From the NCBI GenBank assembly GCA_016198745.1, contig JACQHZ010000257.1, positions 1 to 42,783 of the forward strand: a stretch of DNA of 42,783 nt, given 5' to 3'. A model generated the notes under the pieces. It was not told where the DNA came from. It was given only the letters and a program-made list of their open reading frames with translations, and ran no database searches. This stretch comes from Verrucomicrobiota bacterium. GTDB taxonomy: Bacteria; Verrucomicrobiota; Verrucomicrobiia; JABWAM01. How positions within the stretch are numbered: the first letter of the stretch is position 1; each line of letters opens with the position of its first letter. Both the position numbers and the translations under genes were made by a program. Positions 1 to 6,766 of the stretch are shown piece by piece.

Positions 1-222
1 CCGGACACCGTCGTGGCCGGCATCGGCAACCGGGTGAAGGCCGCGCGTCTGTTGGCGGATGGTCGGCGCATCCGCTTCCGGCAGGACGGCCACCGCGTGT
101 TCCTTGCCGGCCTGCCGCGCCGCGCGCCCGACCCGCTGCTCACGGTGCTGGCCCTCGATCTGGCCGGCAAGCCGCGCGGCGCGCCGAACCCGCTGCTCGG
201 CAGCAAAACAAAATACACCTGA
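1..222 (+). CDS. C-terminal fragment of an alpha-L-fucosidase-like glycosidase
   Basis: The reading frame is open from the first base and stops at 220-222, so only the last 73 residues are present. The fragment has the look of the C-terminal beta-sandwich of bacterial GH29 fucosidase-like proteins: a strand pattern around VVAGIGNRVKAARLLADG, then an FLAGLP turn and a PDPLLTVLALDL strand. No catalytic residue lies in this part, so the family call rests on general resemblance and on the glycosidase-rich surroundings. A Met- or GTG-initiated start inside the fragment would be an artefact of the window edge. Confidence 0.5.
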   Translation, partial: PDTVVAGIGNRVKAARLLADGRRIRFRQDGHRVFLAGLPRRAPDPLLTVLALDLAGKPRGAPNPLLGSKTKYT

Positions 223-285
223 GCTTGGCGCAATGAATCCGCTTGATATTTATTCGCTCTGCTTTGATCGAGCGATGAGGGGGAT

Positions 286-345
286 ATGAAGACTGCGATA
301 CTGGGAGCCGGCGCAATGGGAGGCACCGTCATTGAACAACACCGC
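286..345 (+). pseudogene. 5' stub of a Rossmann-fold oxidoreductase (ketopantoate-reductase-like)
   Basis: After a purine-rich ribosome-binding stretch (GAGGGGG just before ATG 286) the protein begins MKTAILGAGAMGGTV, the dinucleotide-binding GxGxxG start typical of 2-dehydropantoate 2-reductase-like enzymes. After about 15 codons the similarity ends, and the frame runs into the antisense 3' end of the ATPase gene, whose stop lies at 346. The start signals look intact while the rest of the gene is missing, so this appears to be a recent truncation at the ATPase border. Family assignment from 15 residues is tentative. Confidence 0.5.
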
Positions 346-1575
346 TCAAAACAGGCTGCCGAATGGCAGCGCCCAAAGGTCCGGCCCAAGGAAGCGCGCC
401 TCTTTGCCGGCGTACAGCAGGAACGCACGGACGGGTTGGTTCTTGCGCGCAAACTCATGCTGGAAAGAGCGCAAACCCTGCAAATCACCGGTGGCAATCG
501 TGGCGGCAGACTTGATCTCGCACCCCACTAGCGCGCCATGCTCTCCAAGAATAAAGTCGACTTCGGCCTTGGCCTTGCTCCGCCAGAAATAGATGTGTCG
601 GTCAGAGGCCAGGGACTTCCAGCTTTGCAGGACCTGGAAAATGGACTGTTCGAGCCAGAACCCCGCATCGGGACGATGCCGAAGGGTTTCCTCATCCCGG
701 ATGCCCGCCAACCAGGCGCCCAAACCGCTGTCGGTCCACATCAGTTTTCGCCCTTTGATCAGGCCCGTGGTGGGGTTGCGTGTGTAATTGGTCAAGCGAA
801 CAATCTGGTAGCCGGTTTCGAGCAGGTTGAGGTAGCGGTGGCAGGTCGGTTGTGGCAAGCCCGCGTCACGGGCCAGCTCCGATTCGTTCAACAACCGGCC
901 CACGCGCAACGCCGCCATGCGCATCAATCGCTGAAAATCAACCAGATTGGATACCTCGCTCAGGTTCCGCAGGTCCCGTTCCAAGTACGTCTGGGTATAA
1001 CCGCTGAACCAGAGTTGCCGGCTTTCGGCGTCCTTCAAAGCTTGGACGGGCGGGTATCCCCCGTACAGCAGCGGTTGGGACCAGTCATGCTGACTTGCAG
1101 GCCAGTCCCGCGCCTCAAATGTTGGTTCAAACCAGCGCGAGATCAGTTGCGCCACGTTGTGATTACGCCATTCTGCCGAGCAAAACGGCGGCAGTTCGAG
1201 GTAGACGGCCCGGCCCGCAAGGGTTTCCGAAACGGACTTCATCAAAGCCAGGTTGGCGGAACCAGTGAGCAGAATCGCGCCGGGCGTCCGCTCCGCATCC
1301 ACCCGGCGCTTGACGGCCAGCAGGAGCTTGGGCTCGCGCTGAACCTCATCCAGTGTGACCGGAATTTCCGCCAGCAGCGAGTCCGGATCCCGGCGGGCCT
1401 GATCGAGCACATCGATTTGATCCAGAGTGAAATACCGCCGTCCCTCCAAACCGGCCAGCCTGCGCGCCAGCGTGGTCTTGCCCGTCTGTCGCGCGCCTGT
1501 GACGACGACCACGGGCATGACTTGCAGCGCCCTTTGAAGAAAAGGCGCAATCCATCGAGAATGAATTCTATTCAT
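346..1575 (-). CDS. AAA ATPase with DUF4143 domain
   Basis: A 409-residue protein of the AAA_14 plus DUF4143 type. The N-terminal P-loop domain has Walker A GARQTGKT (residues 27-34), Walker B-like LDEVQ (75-79) and a sensor-like ILLTGSAN near residue 100. The C-terminal half (about 190-370) has the winged-helix and nuclease-like composition of DUF4143, ending in the typical VDFILGEHGALVGCEIK stretch. Length is normal for the family, which is common in mobile and accessory regions and whose role is unknown. The gene is solitary, points away from its neighbour at 1695, and its 3' end cuts a truncated oxidoreductase gene, which suggests arrival by transfer. Its start codon lies inside a palindrome. 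Confidence 0.9.
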   Translation of the reverse strand: MNRIHSRWIAPFLQRALQVMPVVVVTGARQTGKTTLARRLAGLEGRRYFTLDQIDVLDQARRDPDSLLAEIPVTLDEVQREPKLLLAVKRRVDAERTPGAILLTGSANLALMKSVSETLAGRAVYLELPPFCSAEWRNHNVAQLISRWFEPTFEARDWPASQHDWSQPLLYGGYPPVQALKDAESRQLWFSGYTQTYLERDLRNLSEVSNLVDFQRLMRMAALRVGRLLNESELARDAGLPQPTCHRYLNLLETGYQIVRLTNYTRNPTTGLIKGRKLMWTDSGLGAWLAGIRDEETLRHRPDAGFWLEQSIFQVLQSWKSLASDRHIYFWRSKAKAEVDFILGEHGALVGCEIKSAATIATGDLQGLRSFQHEFARKNQPVRAFLLYAGKEARFLGPDLWALPFGSLF

Positions 1576-1586
1576 AGTTTGAATAG
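1568..1586 (-). promoter_or_regulatory. Operator-like palindrome covering the ATPase start codon
   Basis: A perfect inverted repeat, CTATTCA-TAGTT-TGAATAG (7-bp arms, 5-bp spacer), spans the ATG of the ATPase gene (complement of 1573-1575). It lies in a local AT-rich island. Its position would let a bound protein, or an mRNA hairpin, block translation initiation. No regulator is known; autoregulation is an inference. Confidence 0.45.
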
Positions 1587-1694
1587 AAACTATTTAAGAC
1601 AGTTTGGCCAGCCTCAATTTTGCGGGGCGCATCTCCGGTTGATTATCCGTTCGAACAAAGCTGACCGGACATTTCCACCTTCATCACTCCAACC

Positions 1695-3743
1695 ATGAAA
1701 ACACCCCTCGACAAAGCCTTCATCTCCTTTCGGATCGGAACACCCCAGTGGATGCCGCCGAAGCGGTTCCAGGAACTTCTGCAGTTGTTTGAGAAATACC
1801 GGGGAATCACGGATGAACTCGCCCTGTTCAGCTCCATCACCCACGCGCCGCTGTCCCTTCCGGACGCCGGCGAACGCGCCAAGCTGGTGCATACCCGGAT
1901 GGCTGCGGCCCGGCGTTTGGGTTGCCGCGCGGGCATCAACGTCCTCGCCACCATTGGACAAACCGAAGAAAACCTCGCGCACTCGCTGTCAGGCAATTTC
2001 ACCCCGTTGACCGACAGCCAGGGGAAGCTCGCCGGCGGGGCGTTCTGTCCCAACGACGAACGGGTGCGGGATTATGTGCGCCAACTGTACCAACTGATGG
2101 CCGGGGCAGAGCCGGATTTCATCTGGATTGACGATGACATCCGGCTCTTTGGCCATGCGCCGGTGATCGAGACCTGTTTCTGCGATAACTGCCTGGATCT
2201 GTTTCGGCAGGAATGCGGCCGGCGTTACACGCGCGACGCATTGCGGGTCGCTTTCACGGAGGGAACGAATGAACAGAAACTCACCGTGCGCCGGGCTTGG
2301 CTGCAGCATAACCGCAACACCATCGCGAAGTTGCTCCAACTGATCGAGGAGACCGTGCATGCCTTGAAACCCGGCCTGCCCCTTGGTTTCATGAGCGGCG
2401 AACGATATTACGAAGGGTACGACTTTGATCGCTGGGCGAAAACGCTCGCCGGCCCCGGCAAAGCGCCTGTTTTATGGCGACCGGGCGGCTCGTTTTATCA
2501 GGATGATTGCCTGCGCGACCTATTGGGCAAATCCCACGCGGTGGGCCGGCAGGCTTCCCTGCTCCCGGAATGCGTTGTGTCGATCCAGTCCGAGATCGAG
2601 AATTTCCCATACCAACGCCTGCAAAAGTCGAAGCACGCAACGACACTCGAAGCAGCCGCGCATATCGCGGCCGGTTCCACCGGGGCGGCCTTCAATGTGC
2701 TCTCGCTCGATGACGAGCCACTCGACGAGTACGAGCCGCTGCTGGAACAAATCCATCAGGCGCGTCCGTTCCTTGACTTACTCGCGCGGGAGTTGGGCCG
2801 CATCCCGCCCAGAGGCATCCACACCGGCTGGCACAAGGACAGTTTTGCCGTGACCAATCTCGACCAAGGCAGTTGGTTCGACCCCGAGTTCTGGCGCATG
2901 ATGGGTGAATATGCGAAGGAAGTCTTCGAACTGGGACTTCCGGTGGCCTATGCCCCGGCCGGCGCGCTCGTGACCCTGCTAACCGGCGCTGCGCCGCTGG
3001 CCATGGGCAAGGCGGAACTGCTCAAGGTGCTCTCCACCGGTGCGTACCTGGATGCCCAGGCATTGCAGCGCTTGAACCAAATGGGGTATGGACACCTGAC
3101 CGGTTTCGAAATCGAGTGCTGGCTCCCTGCCGACACCCTCGAAGAATTCACCGGCGATCCCCTTAACGGCGCATTCGCGGGCCGACAGAGGGATGGGCGT
3201 CAAGCATTCTGGAAGTGTCCCGCCGCGATACTCAAACCGCAGTCTGCTTCTGTCCGCACCTTGGCCCGTGCGGTCAACTATGCGGGCGCGGAAACCGGCG
3301 CCTGTTGCATGGGACTGTTTGAAAACGAACTGAGCGGACGGATCTGCGTGGCCGGCTACTACCCATGGCTGTTTCTCCAGAACCTTTCCAAGTCGTCCCA
3401 AATCAAAACCGTGATGCGCTGGCTGGCCAAGGACACGCTGCCGGTTTATGTGGAGTCCTTCCACAAGATCAACCTGTGGGTGCGGGAACCGGAACCGGGC
3501 AGGTTGGCGGTTGTGATCTTGAACTCATGTTTGGACCCCGCCGAAAATGTCGCGTTGATGCTGCGCACCAACGTTGAGGAGGTTAACGTGTTTGACATGC
3601 AGTGCGGTGAGACCCGGGTTTGTTGCACGGGACGCAACGGCACATACGGATGCTTCGTGTTGCCGTCCATCAGTCCGTGGAACATGCGCTTGGTGGTGGG
3701 CGGTGCGCCGTGCGGCTTCTTCTTCCCAAACCACTCTTCGTAA
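1695..3743 (+). CDS. Putative glycoside hydrolase (TIM-barrel-like), cytoplasmic
   Basis: A 682-residue protein without signal peptide or membrane segment. The N-terminal 350 residues alternate beta-strands and helices as in a (beta/alpha)8 barrel, including PDFIWIDDDIRLFGHAP, where the Asp cluster could be part of an active site, followed by CFCDNCL with a Cys pair. A middle Rossmann-like part (LPVAYAPAGALVTLLTG, then GAYLDAQALQRLNQMGYGHL) resembles the beta-galactosidase trimerisation domain of GH42-type enzymes, and a short beta-rich end follows. I cannot name the family; GH42-like or a related uncharacterised family is the best guess. It starts with ATG in its own transcription unit and its context is carbohydrate use. 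Confidence 0.6.
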   Translation: MKTPLDKAFISFRIGTPQWMPPKRFQELLQLFEKYRGITDELALFSSITHAPLSLPDAGERAKLVHTRMAAARRLGCRAGINVLATIGQTEENLAHSLSGNFTPLTDSQGKLAGGAFCPNDERVRDYVRQLYQLMAGAEPDFIWIDDDIRLFGHAPVIETCFCDNCLDLFRQECGRRYTRDALRVAFTEGTNEQKLTVRRAWLQHNRNTIAKLLQLIEETVHALKPGLPLGFMSGERYYEGYDFDRWAKTLAGPGKAPVLWRPGGSFYQDDCLRDLLGKSHAVGRQASLLPECVVSIQSEIENFPYQRLQKSKHATTLEAAAHIAAGSTGAAFNVLSLDDEPLDEYEPLLEQIHQARPFLDLLARELGRIPPRGIHTGWHKDSFAVTNLDQGSWFDPEFWRMMGEYAKEVFELGLPVAYAPAGALVTLLTGAAPLAMGKAELLKVLSTGAYLDAQALQRLNQMGYGHLTGFEIECWLPADTLEEFTGDPLNGAFAGRQRDGRQAFWKCPAAILKPQSASVRTLARAVNYAGAETGACCMGLFENELSGRICVAGYYPWLFLQNLSKSSQIKTVMRWLAKDTLPVYVESFHKINLWVREPEPGRLAVVILNSCLDPAENVALMLRTNVEEVNVFDMQCGETRVCCTGRNGTYGCFVLPSISPWNMRLVVGGAPCGFFFPNHSS

Positions 3744-3827
3744 GCCTGTTTTGGAAGATGCGTCCCAGACCACTCTTGAACCGCAGACCCGCTTGTGTTT
3801 TGGAGACCCTTCGGCTAGGATGTTGGG

Positions 3828-4058
3828 GTGAAATCCTTGGAGGAACTAATCGAACCCGAATGGCTTGATTGGTACTCGTTAAGCCCGATCGAACGTTGGC
3901 ATGAAAGTCAAAGGCTCTGGGATCGCTACCTTGAAATTGGAGGATCGCTTGATCCGGAACCCGATACACAAAGTCCTTTCGACGCTTTATTCGAATCAGA
4001 CAACCAGTCTCCTGATGGGGGGACAAGCGTGCATTTTCTACGGCGGAGCCGAGTTTAG
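3828..4058 (+). CDS. Small acidic protein partnered with a nucleotidyltransferase
   Basis: A 76-residue protein, MKSLEELIEPEWLDWYSLSPIERW at the start, with a central GGSLDPEPDTQSPF block and a C-terminal LRRSRV. From memory, small proteins of this pattern occur just upstream of nucleotidyltransferase genes in Verrucomicrobiota; this is recollection, not a search. It overlaps the next gene by about 110 bp in a different frame, and in the overlap both frames carry motifs that look conserved. The pair has the layout of a toxin-antitoxin-like or MNT/HEPN-type module, with this protein as the possible antitoxin, but no function is shown. Confidence 0.65.
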   Translation: MKSLEELIEPEWLDWYSLSPIERWHESQRLWDRYLEIGGSLDPEPDTQSPFDALFESDNQSPDGGTSVHFLRRSRV

Positions 4059-4713
4059 CCGGGACATTGATCTCCTCGTCCCGGCAACGACCGACAACCT
4101 CAAGCGCCTGGAAACGGCCCTCGCCGACCTGCAGGCCGAGTGCATCGCCCTGCCGCCTTTTGAACAGGATTTCCTTGAACGGGGCCACGCCGTTCATTTC
4201 CGTTGTCATCACCCGGAGGCCGAACGAATCCGGGTGGATGTCATGGCGCAACTGCGCGACATGGATGGATTCTCCGCGCTTTGGGAACGAAGGACGCCGG
4301 TGCAAGAAAGCGACGGCACGGTTTACCACCTTCTCGCTCTGCCGGACCTCATCCACGCCAAGAAGACCCAGCGCGACAAAGATTGGTTGATGATCCGCCG
4401 TCTGGTCGAGGCCCATTTTCGGGCCAAGCGGGACGCGCCTGAGACAGCGGATGTTCAGTTCTGGCTGCGGGAAATGCGGACTCCTGAAATCCTCATTCAG
4501 GTTGCCCGGGATTTTTGCGCCGACGCCGTAACCGTCGCCGCGAAACGGCCGCTGTTGGTCCATGCCCGGGCCGGCGATGAAACCGCGCTGGCCGCGGCGC
4601 TGCGGCAGGAACAGGAGCGTTATCAAGAAGAGGACCGGCGGTACTGGAAACCACGACTGGCCGAAATTGAAACGCTGCGCCGCCAACGCTTACGCGCCCG
4701 TATTGGCTGCTAG
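3949..4713 (+). CDS. Nucleotidyltransferase-fold protein (AbiEii-like)
   Basis: A protein of the polymerase-beta nucleotidyltransferase fold. LLMGGQACIFYGGAEFSRDIDLLV carries the GG and DxD motifs, followed by RIRVDVMAQL for the third acidic position and by YHLLALPDLIHAKKTQRDKDW, typical of this group. I prefer the TTG at 3949, because GGAGG sits five bases upstream and translation then begins right before NPIHKVLST, where homologues usually begin; this gives 254 residues. An ATG at 3901 would give 270 residues, with an N-terminal extension that is merely the other frame of the upstream partner. Possible roles are toxin of a two-gene module or tRNA/protein nucleotidylation. Confidence 0.8.
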   Translation: MIRNPIHKVLSTLYSNQTTSLLMGGQACIFYGGAEFSRDIDLLVPATTDNLKRLETALADLQAECIALPPFEQDFLERGHAVHFRCHHPEAERIRVDVMAQLRDMDGFSALWERRTPVQESDGTVYHLLALPDLIHAKKTQRDKDWLMIRRLVEAHFRAKRDAPETADVQFWLREMRTPEILIQVARDFCADAVTVAAKRPLLVHARAGDETALAAALRQEQERYQEEDRRYWKPRLAEIETLRRQRLRARIGC

Positions 4714-4815
4714 CCCGTTATTAGATCGAGACGTCGCTGTCGGGCGGCGTGGAACACGCAAGGAACAGTTCCACCATGCTTGCTTCTTTCCTTCAATGCG
4801 AACAAACTTGGTTCC

Positions 4816-5772
4816 ATGGCGGCGAGCGAAATGAATCCTGAAAAGATTCCGGATCCTTCCTGGTTGACCGACCTGCGCGAGGTGTGTCATCCGCTGGGCG
4901 AGTCGCGCCCGATCTGGGTGCGGCACGGAATGGCGCGCACCGGACCTCAGCCGCCCCACCCGACCGTTCCGCACCCCGAACGGCATCCCTACTGTGAGTT
5001 CAATCTGCTGCTGGCGGGTCCGACCATCCAATTTGTGCGTGGCGAACAACGAAAGCGCCAGAGTGGCGACCTGATGTTGCTTGGACCGGGCGTGCCGCAC
5101 TACGCGATGCTTCTGCGCTATCCCTACGAGTTCATAACGGTCCATTTCCTGCCCAGTTTGCTGTTTGCGATGGGGCCGCAAGGAGACGGCCCGATCATTC
5201 TGCGCCGGTTCACCGCCCGTCAGTCGCTGCGCGAACGGCTCGCGCGCCCGCCGCCGGCTTTGCGACGACAGATGAACGAAAGTTTTGCAAGAATGATCGC
5301 TGAATTCAATCGGCCCCAATTTGGCAGCGAATCAAAGCTGCGCGCCGTGTTGGCGGATGCGCTCGTGGAACTGCTCCGTTGGGAACGACGATCCGGCCGG
5401 GTCATTCGCGGCGAAGAAAACGTCGTCCACTGGCGGCCGGTTGAGCGCGCGCTTCATTATTTGCAGGAACATTACGCGGAAACGGTTTATGGCCGACAGG
5501 TCGCGGCGGCCGCCGGGGTAAGCGAATCGCGGTTGGAAGTCGTGTTTCGCGAAGCGATGGGCATTCCCTGGGTGCGCTTTCTGCAAAACTACCGCATCCA
5601 CCGCGCCGCGGCCTTGCTCAGTGAACCCGGCGGCAACGTGACGGAAACCGCCCTGGCCGTCGGCTTTGAAAACCTGGGGCATTTCATCACGACGTTTCGC
5701 GCTTTCAAGGGAGTCTCGCCATTGGAATATCGAAAATCGGTGACTAGGCAACGGAAAAACGAAATAAATTGA
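4816..5772 (+). CDS. AraC-family transcriptional regulator
   Basis: About 318 residues. The N-terminal half is a cupin-like sensing domain (HPERHPYCEFNLLLAG, then GDLMLLGPGVPHYA) and the C-terminal ~100 residues hold the double helix-turn-helix of AraC/XylS proteins, ending with VTETALAVGFENLGHFITTF and the signature FKGVSPLEYRK. The ATGs at 4816 and 4831 are both possible; a TTG at 4780 seems less likely. The first base of the next cluster lies downstream on the same strand, so it probably controls the prepilin-binding module-heparinase cluster at 6128-14959. The ligand is likely a sugar, as inferred from context. Confidence 0.9.
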   Translation: MAASEMNPEKIPDPSWLTDLREVCHPLGESRPIWVRHGMARTGPQPPHPTVPHPERHPYCEFNLLLAGPTIQFVRGEQRKRQSGDLMLLGPGVPHYAMLLRYPYEFITVHFLPSLLFAMGPQGDGPIILRRFTARQSLRERLARPPPALRRQMNESFARMIAEFNRPQFGSESKLRAVLADALVELLRWERRSGRVIRGEENVVHWRPVERALHYLQEHYAETVYGRQVAAAAGVSESRLEVVFREAMGIPWVRFLQNYRIHRAAALLSEPGGNVTETALAVGFENLGHFITTFRAFKGVSPLEYRKSVTRQRKNEIN

Positions 5773-5825
5773 GGAAAAACCGGAAGCGCGCGACCCGGGG
5801 CAAGCGTAGATTGGTGGTAACTACA

Positions 5826-5861
5826 GGTTCACGGTTCACGGTTCAACGGTTCAAGGGTTGG
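5826..5861. repeat. Degenerate 7-8-bp tandem repeat (GGTTCAC type)
   Basis: Units read GGTTCAC, GGTTCAC, GGTTCAAC and GGTTCAA, ending in GGGTTGGG. GTAACTAC directly precedes the array. The same units in reverse orientation, also next to a GTAGTTAC end, occur at 10697-10751, so the two places appear to hold related ends of one element family. Confidence 0.6.
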
Positions 5862-5970
5862 GCAAATATGAATAACCCAAGAACCCAGTTTCCGGAGGCG
5901 CCCATCAGCAAACAGTTATTAGTGACCAGTGTCCCACCAATGAACGATTCACGATTTACCAGAAGACTAA

Positions 5971-5988
5971 CCCCGAAAGCTTTCGGGG
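5971..5988. repeat. Perfect 18-bp palindrome in a prepilin leader
   Basis: CCCCGAAAGCTTTCGGGG is its own reverse complement. It lies inside the open frame that begins at ATG 5940. Similar GCCCCGAA.TTCGGGGC hairpins occur inside the larger palindromic elements at 10813-10832 and 18770-18788, so it may be a solo or eroded arm of that element type. Confidence 0.6.
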
Positions 5989-6117
5989 ATGACGCGGATA
6001 ACCCCGCTTTCGCGAGGACAGGTTTATCCGTGAAATCCGTGGAATCCGCGGTCAAAATTCAGCATACAGTATTTCCACTCCGCAATCCCCCTTCGCCAAG
6101 GCTACGGGGGACAGGTC

Positions 6118-6145
6118 GGCAATCGGCATTCGGCATTCAGCGTTC
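6118..6145 (+). repeat. GGCATTC heptad array abutting the prepilin cleavage-site codon
   Basis: Four contiguous 7-bp units: GGCAATC, GGCATTC, GGCATTC, AGCGTTC. The final TTC is the Phe codon that begins the mature prepilin (FTLIELL). The array is open in all frames used here and encodes GIRHSAF-like peptides. Seven is not a multiple of three, so each unit gained or lost changes the frame between ATG 5940 and FTLIELL. Confidence 0.8.
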
Positions 6146-6766
6146 ACCCTCATCGAGCTGCTCGTGGTCGTCGCCATCATCTCGATCCTGGCGGCGTTGT
6201 TGATGCCGGCGCTCAAAGCCGCGCGCGAAACAGCCCGGTCGGCGCAATGCATGAACAATCTCAAGCAACTTGGCGCAGGTCTTCATCTGTATGCGGACGA
6301 TAACGACGGGTATCCGATTTCCTACCAGGTTGGCGGTGTGGGCTATTGGCATAGCTATCTGGCGCCTTATCTTGGCTATGAATTTTTTGGACTGGGCAAT
6401 CCGACGGGGCGGTATGGCGTCGGCAACACGGTCTATAAGTGCCCGTCTTACAAAGCACAACCGCCGCCGGGTGGGTGGGACGAATACGCTTCTGTGTATT
6501 GCGGCAACCTACCGGTTTTCTGGGGAGGCGGATATCCGAAGCGAAGACTCAGCAGTTTCGCCAGGCCACAAAGTCTGATCGCCATCCTTGAGAATGGACC
6601 AAACAATGGGTATTTCGCGGGGCTTCATCCCGGCTGGGCGGCGGATAAGACCTCCGGCAATGTCAGCTACCGTCACAAAGGAGCGATAAACCTCCTCTTT
6701 TTAGATGGCCACGTGGAAACGTTCACCAAGTCCCCAATACCCGCCGAGTTGCGCGATCAAGAATGA
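6128..6766 (+). CDS. Prepilin-like protein (FTLIELL signal, H-X9-DG), start out of frame
   Basis: The product has a class III signal ([25 protein letters not shown]), then [23 protein letters not shown] and the C-terminal [17 protein letters not shown], which fits H-X9-DG. Such proteins are common in Verrucomicrobiota, Planctomycetota and Lentisphaerota and are thought to be pseudopilin- or pilin-like, with an N-terminal helix in the membrane. In this frame there is no ATG, GTG or TTG between the stop at 5999 and the GTG at 6164, which lies inside the hydrophobic helix. I give the ATT at 6128 as a nominal start. The likely original start is ATG 5940 in another frame: the distance to the Phe codon is 203 bp, two more than a multiple of three. 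The gene may be switched off or use a rare start. Confidence 0.7.
   Translation: MRHSAFTLIELLVVVAIISILAALLMPALKAARETARSAQCMNNLKQLGAGLHLYADDNDGYPISYQVGGVGYWHSYLAPYLGYEFFGLGNPTGRYGVGNTVYKCPSYKAQPPPGGWDEYASVYCGNLPVFWGGGYPKRRLSSFARPQSLIAILENGPNNGYFAGLHPGWAADKTSGNVSYRHKGAINLLFLDGHVETFTKSPIPAELRDQE

Larger units (their letters stand above)
5773..6127 (+). other. Gene-poor leader region with short tandem repeats and palindromes
   Basis: No complete gene here. It holds GTAACTAC (5817-5824), 7-8-bp repeats of the GGTTCAC type (5826-5861), the ATG 5940 leader beginning MNDSRFT that matches the starts of two other prepilin genes in the window, a perfect 18-bp palindrome CCCCGAAAGCTTTCGGGG (5971-5988), and the beginning of a GGCATTC-type heptad array (6118-6145) that runs into the prepilin gene. 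Confidence 0.6.

Noticed and set aside
538-1698. Long 386-residue frame opposite the ATPase gene
   Set aside because: It is antisense to a clear AAA/DUF4143 protein, shows no domain-like pattern, and is explained by high GC in the complementary frame.
5971-5988. Terminator at the CCCCGAAAGCTTTCGGGG palindrome
   Set aside because: No T-run follows on either strand, and the same hairpin core occurs inside the palindromic elements.
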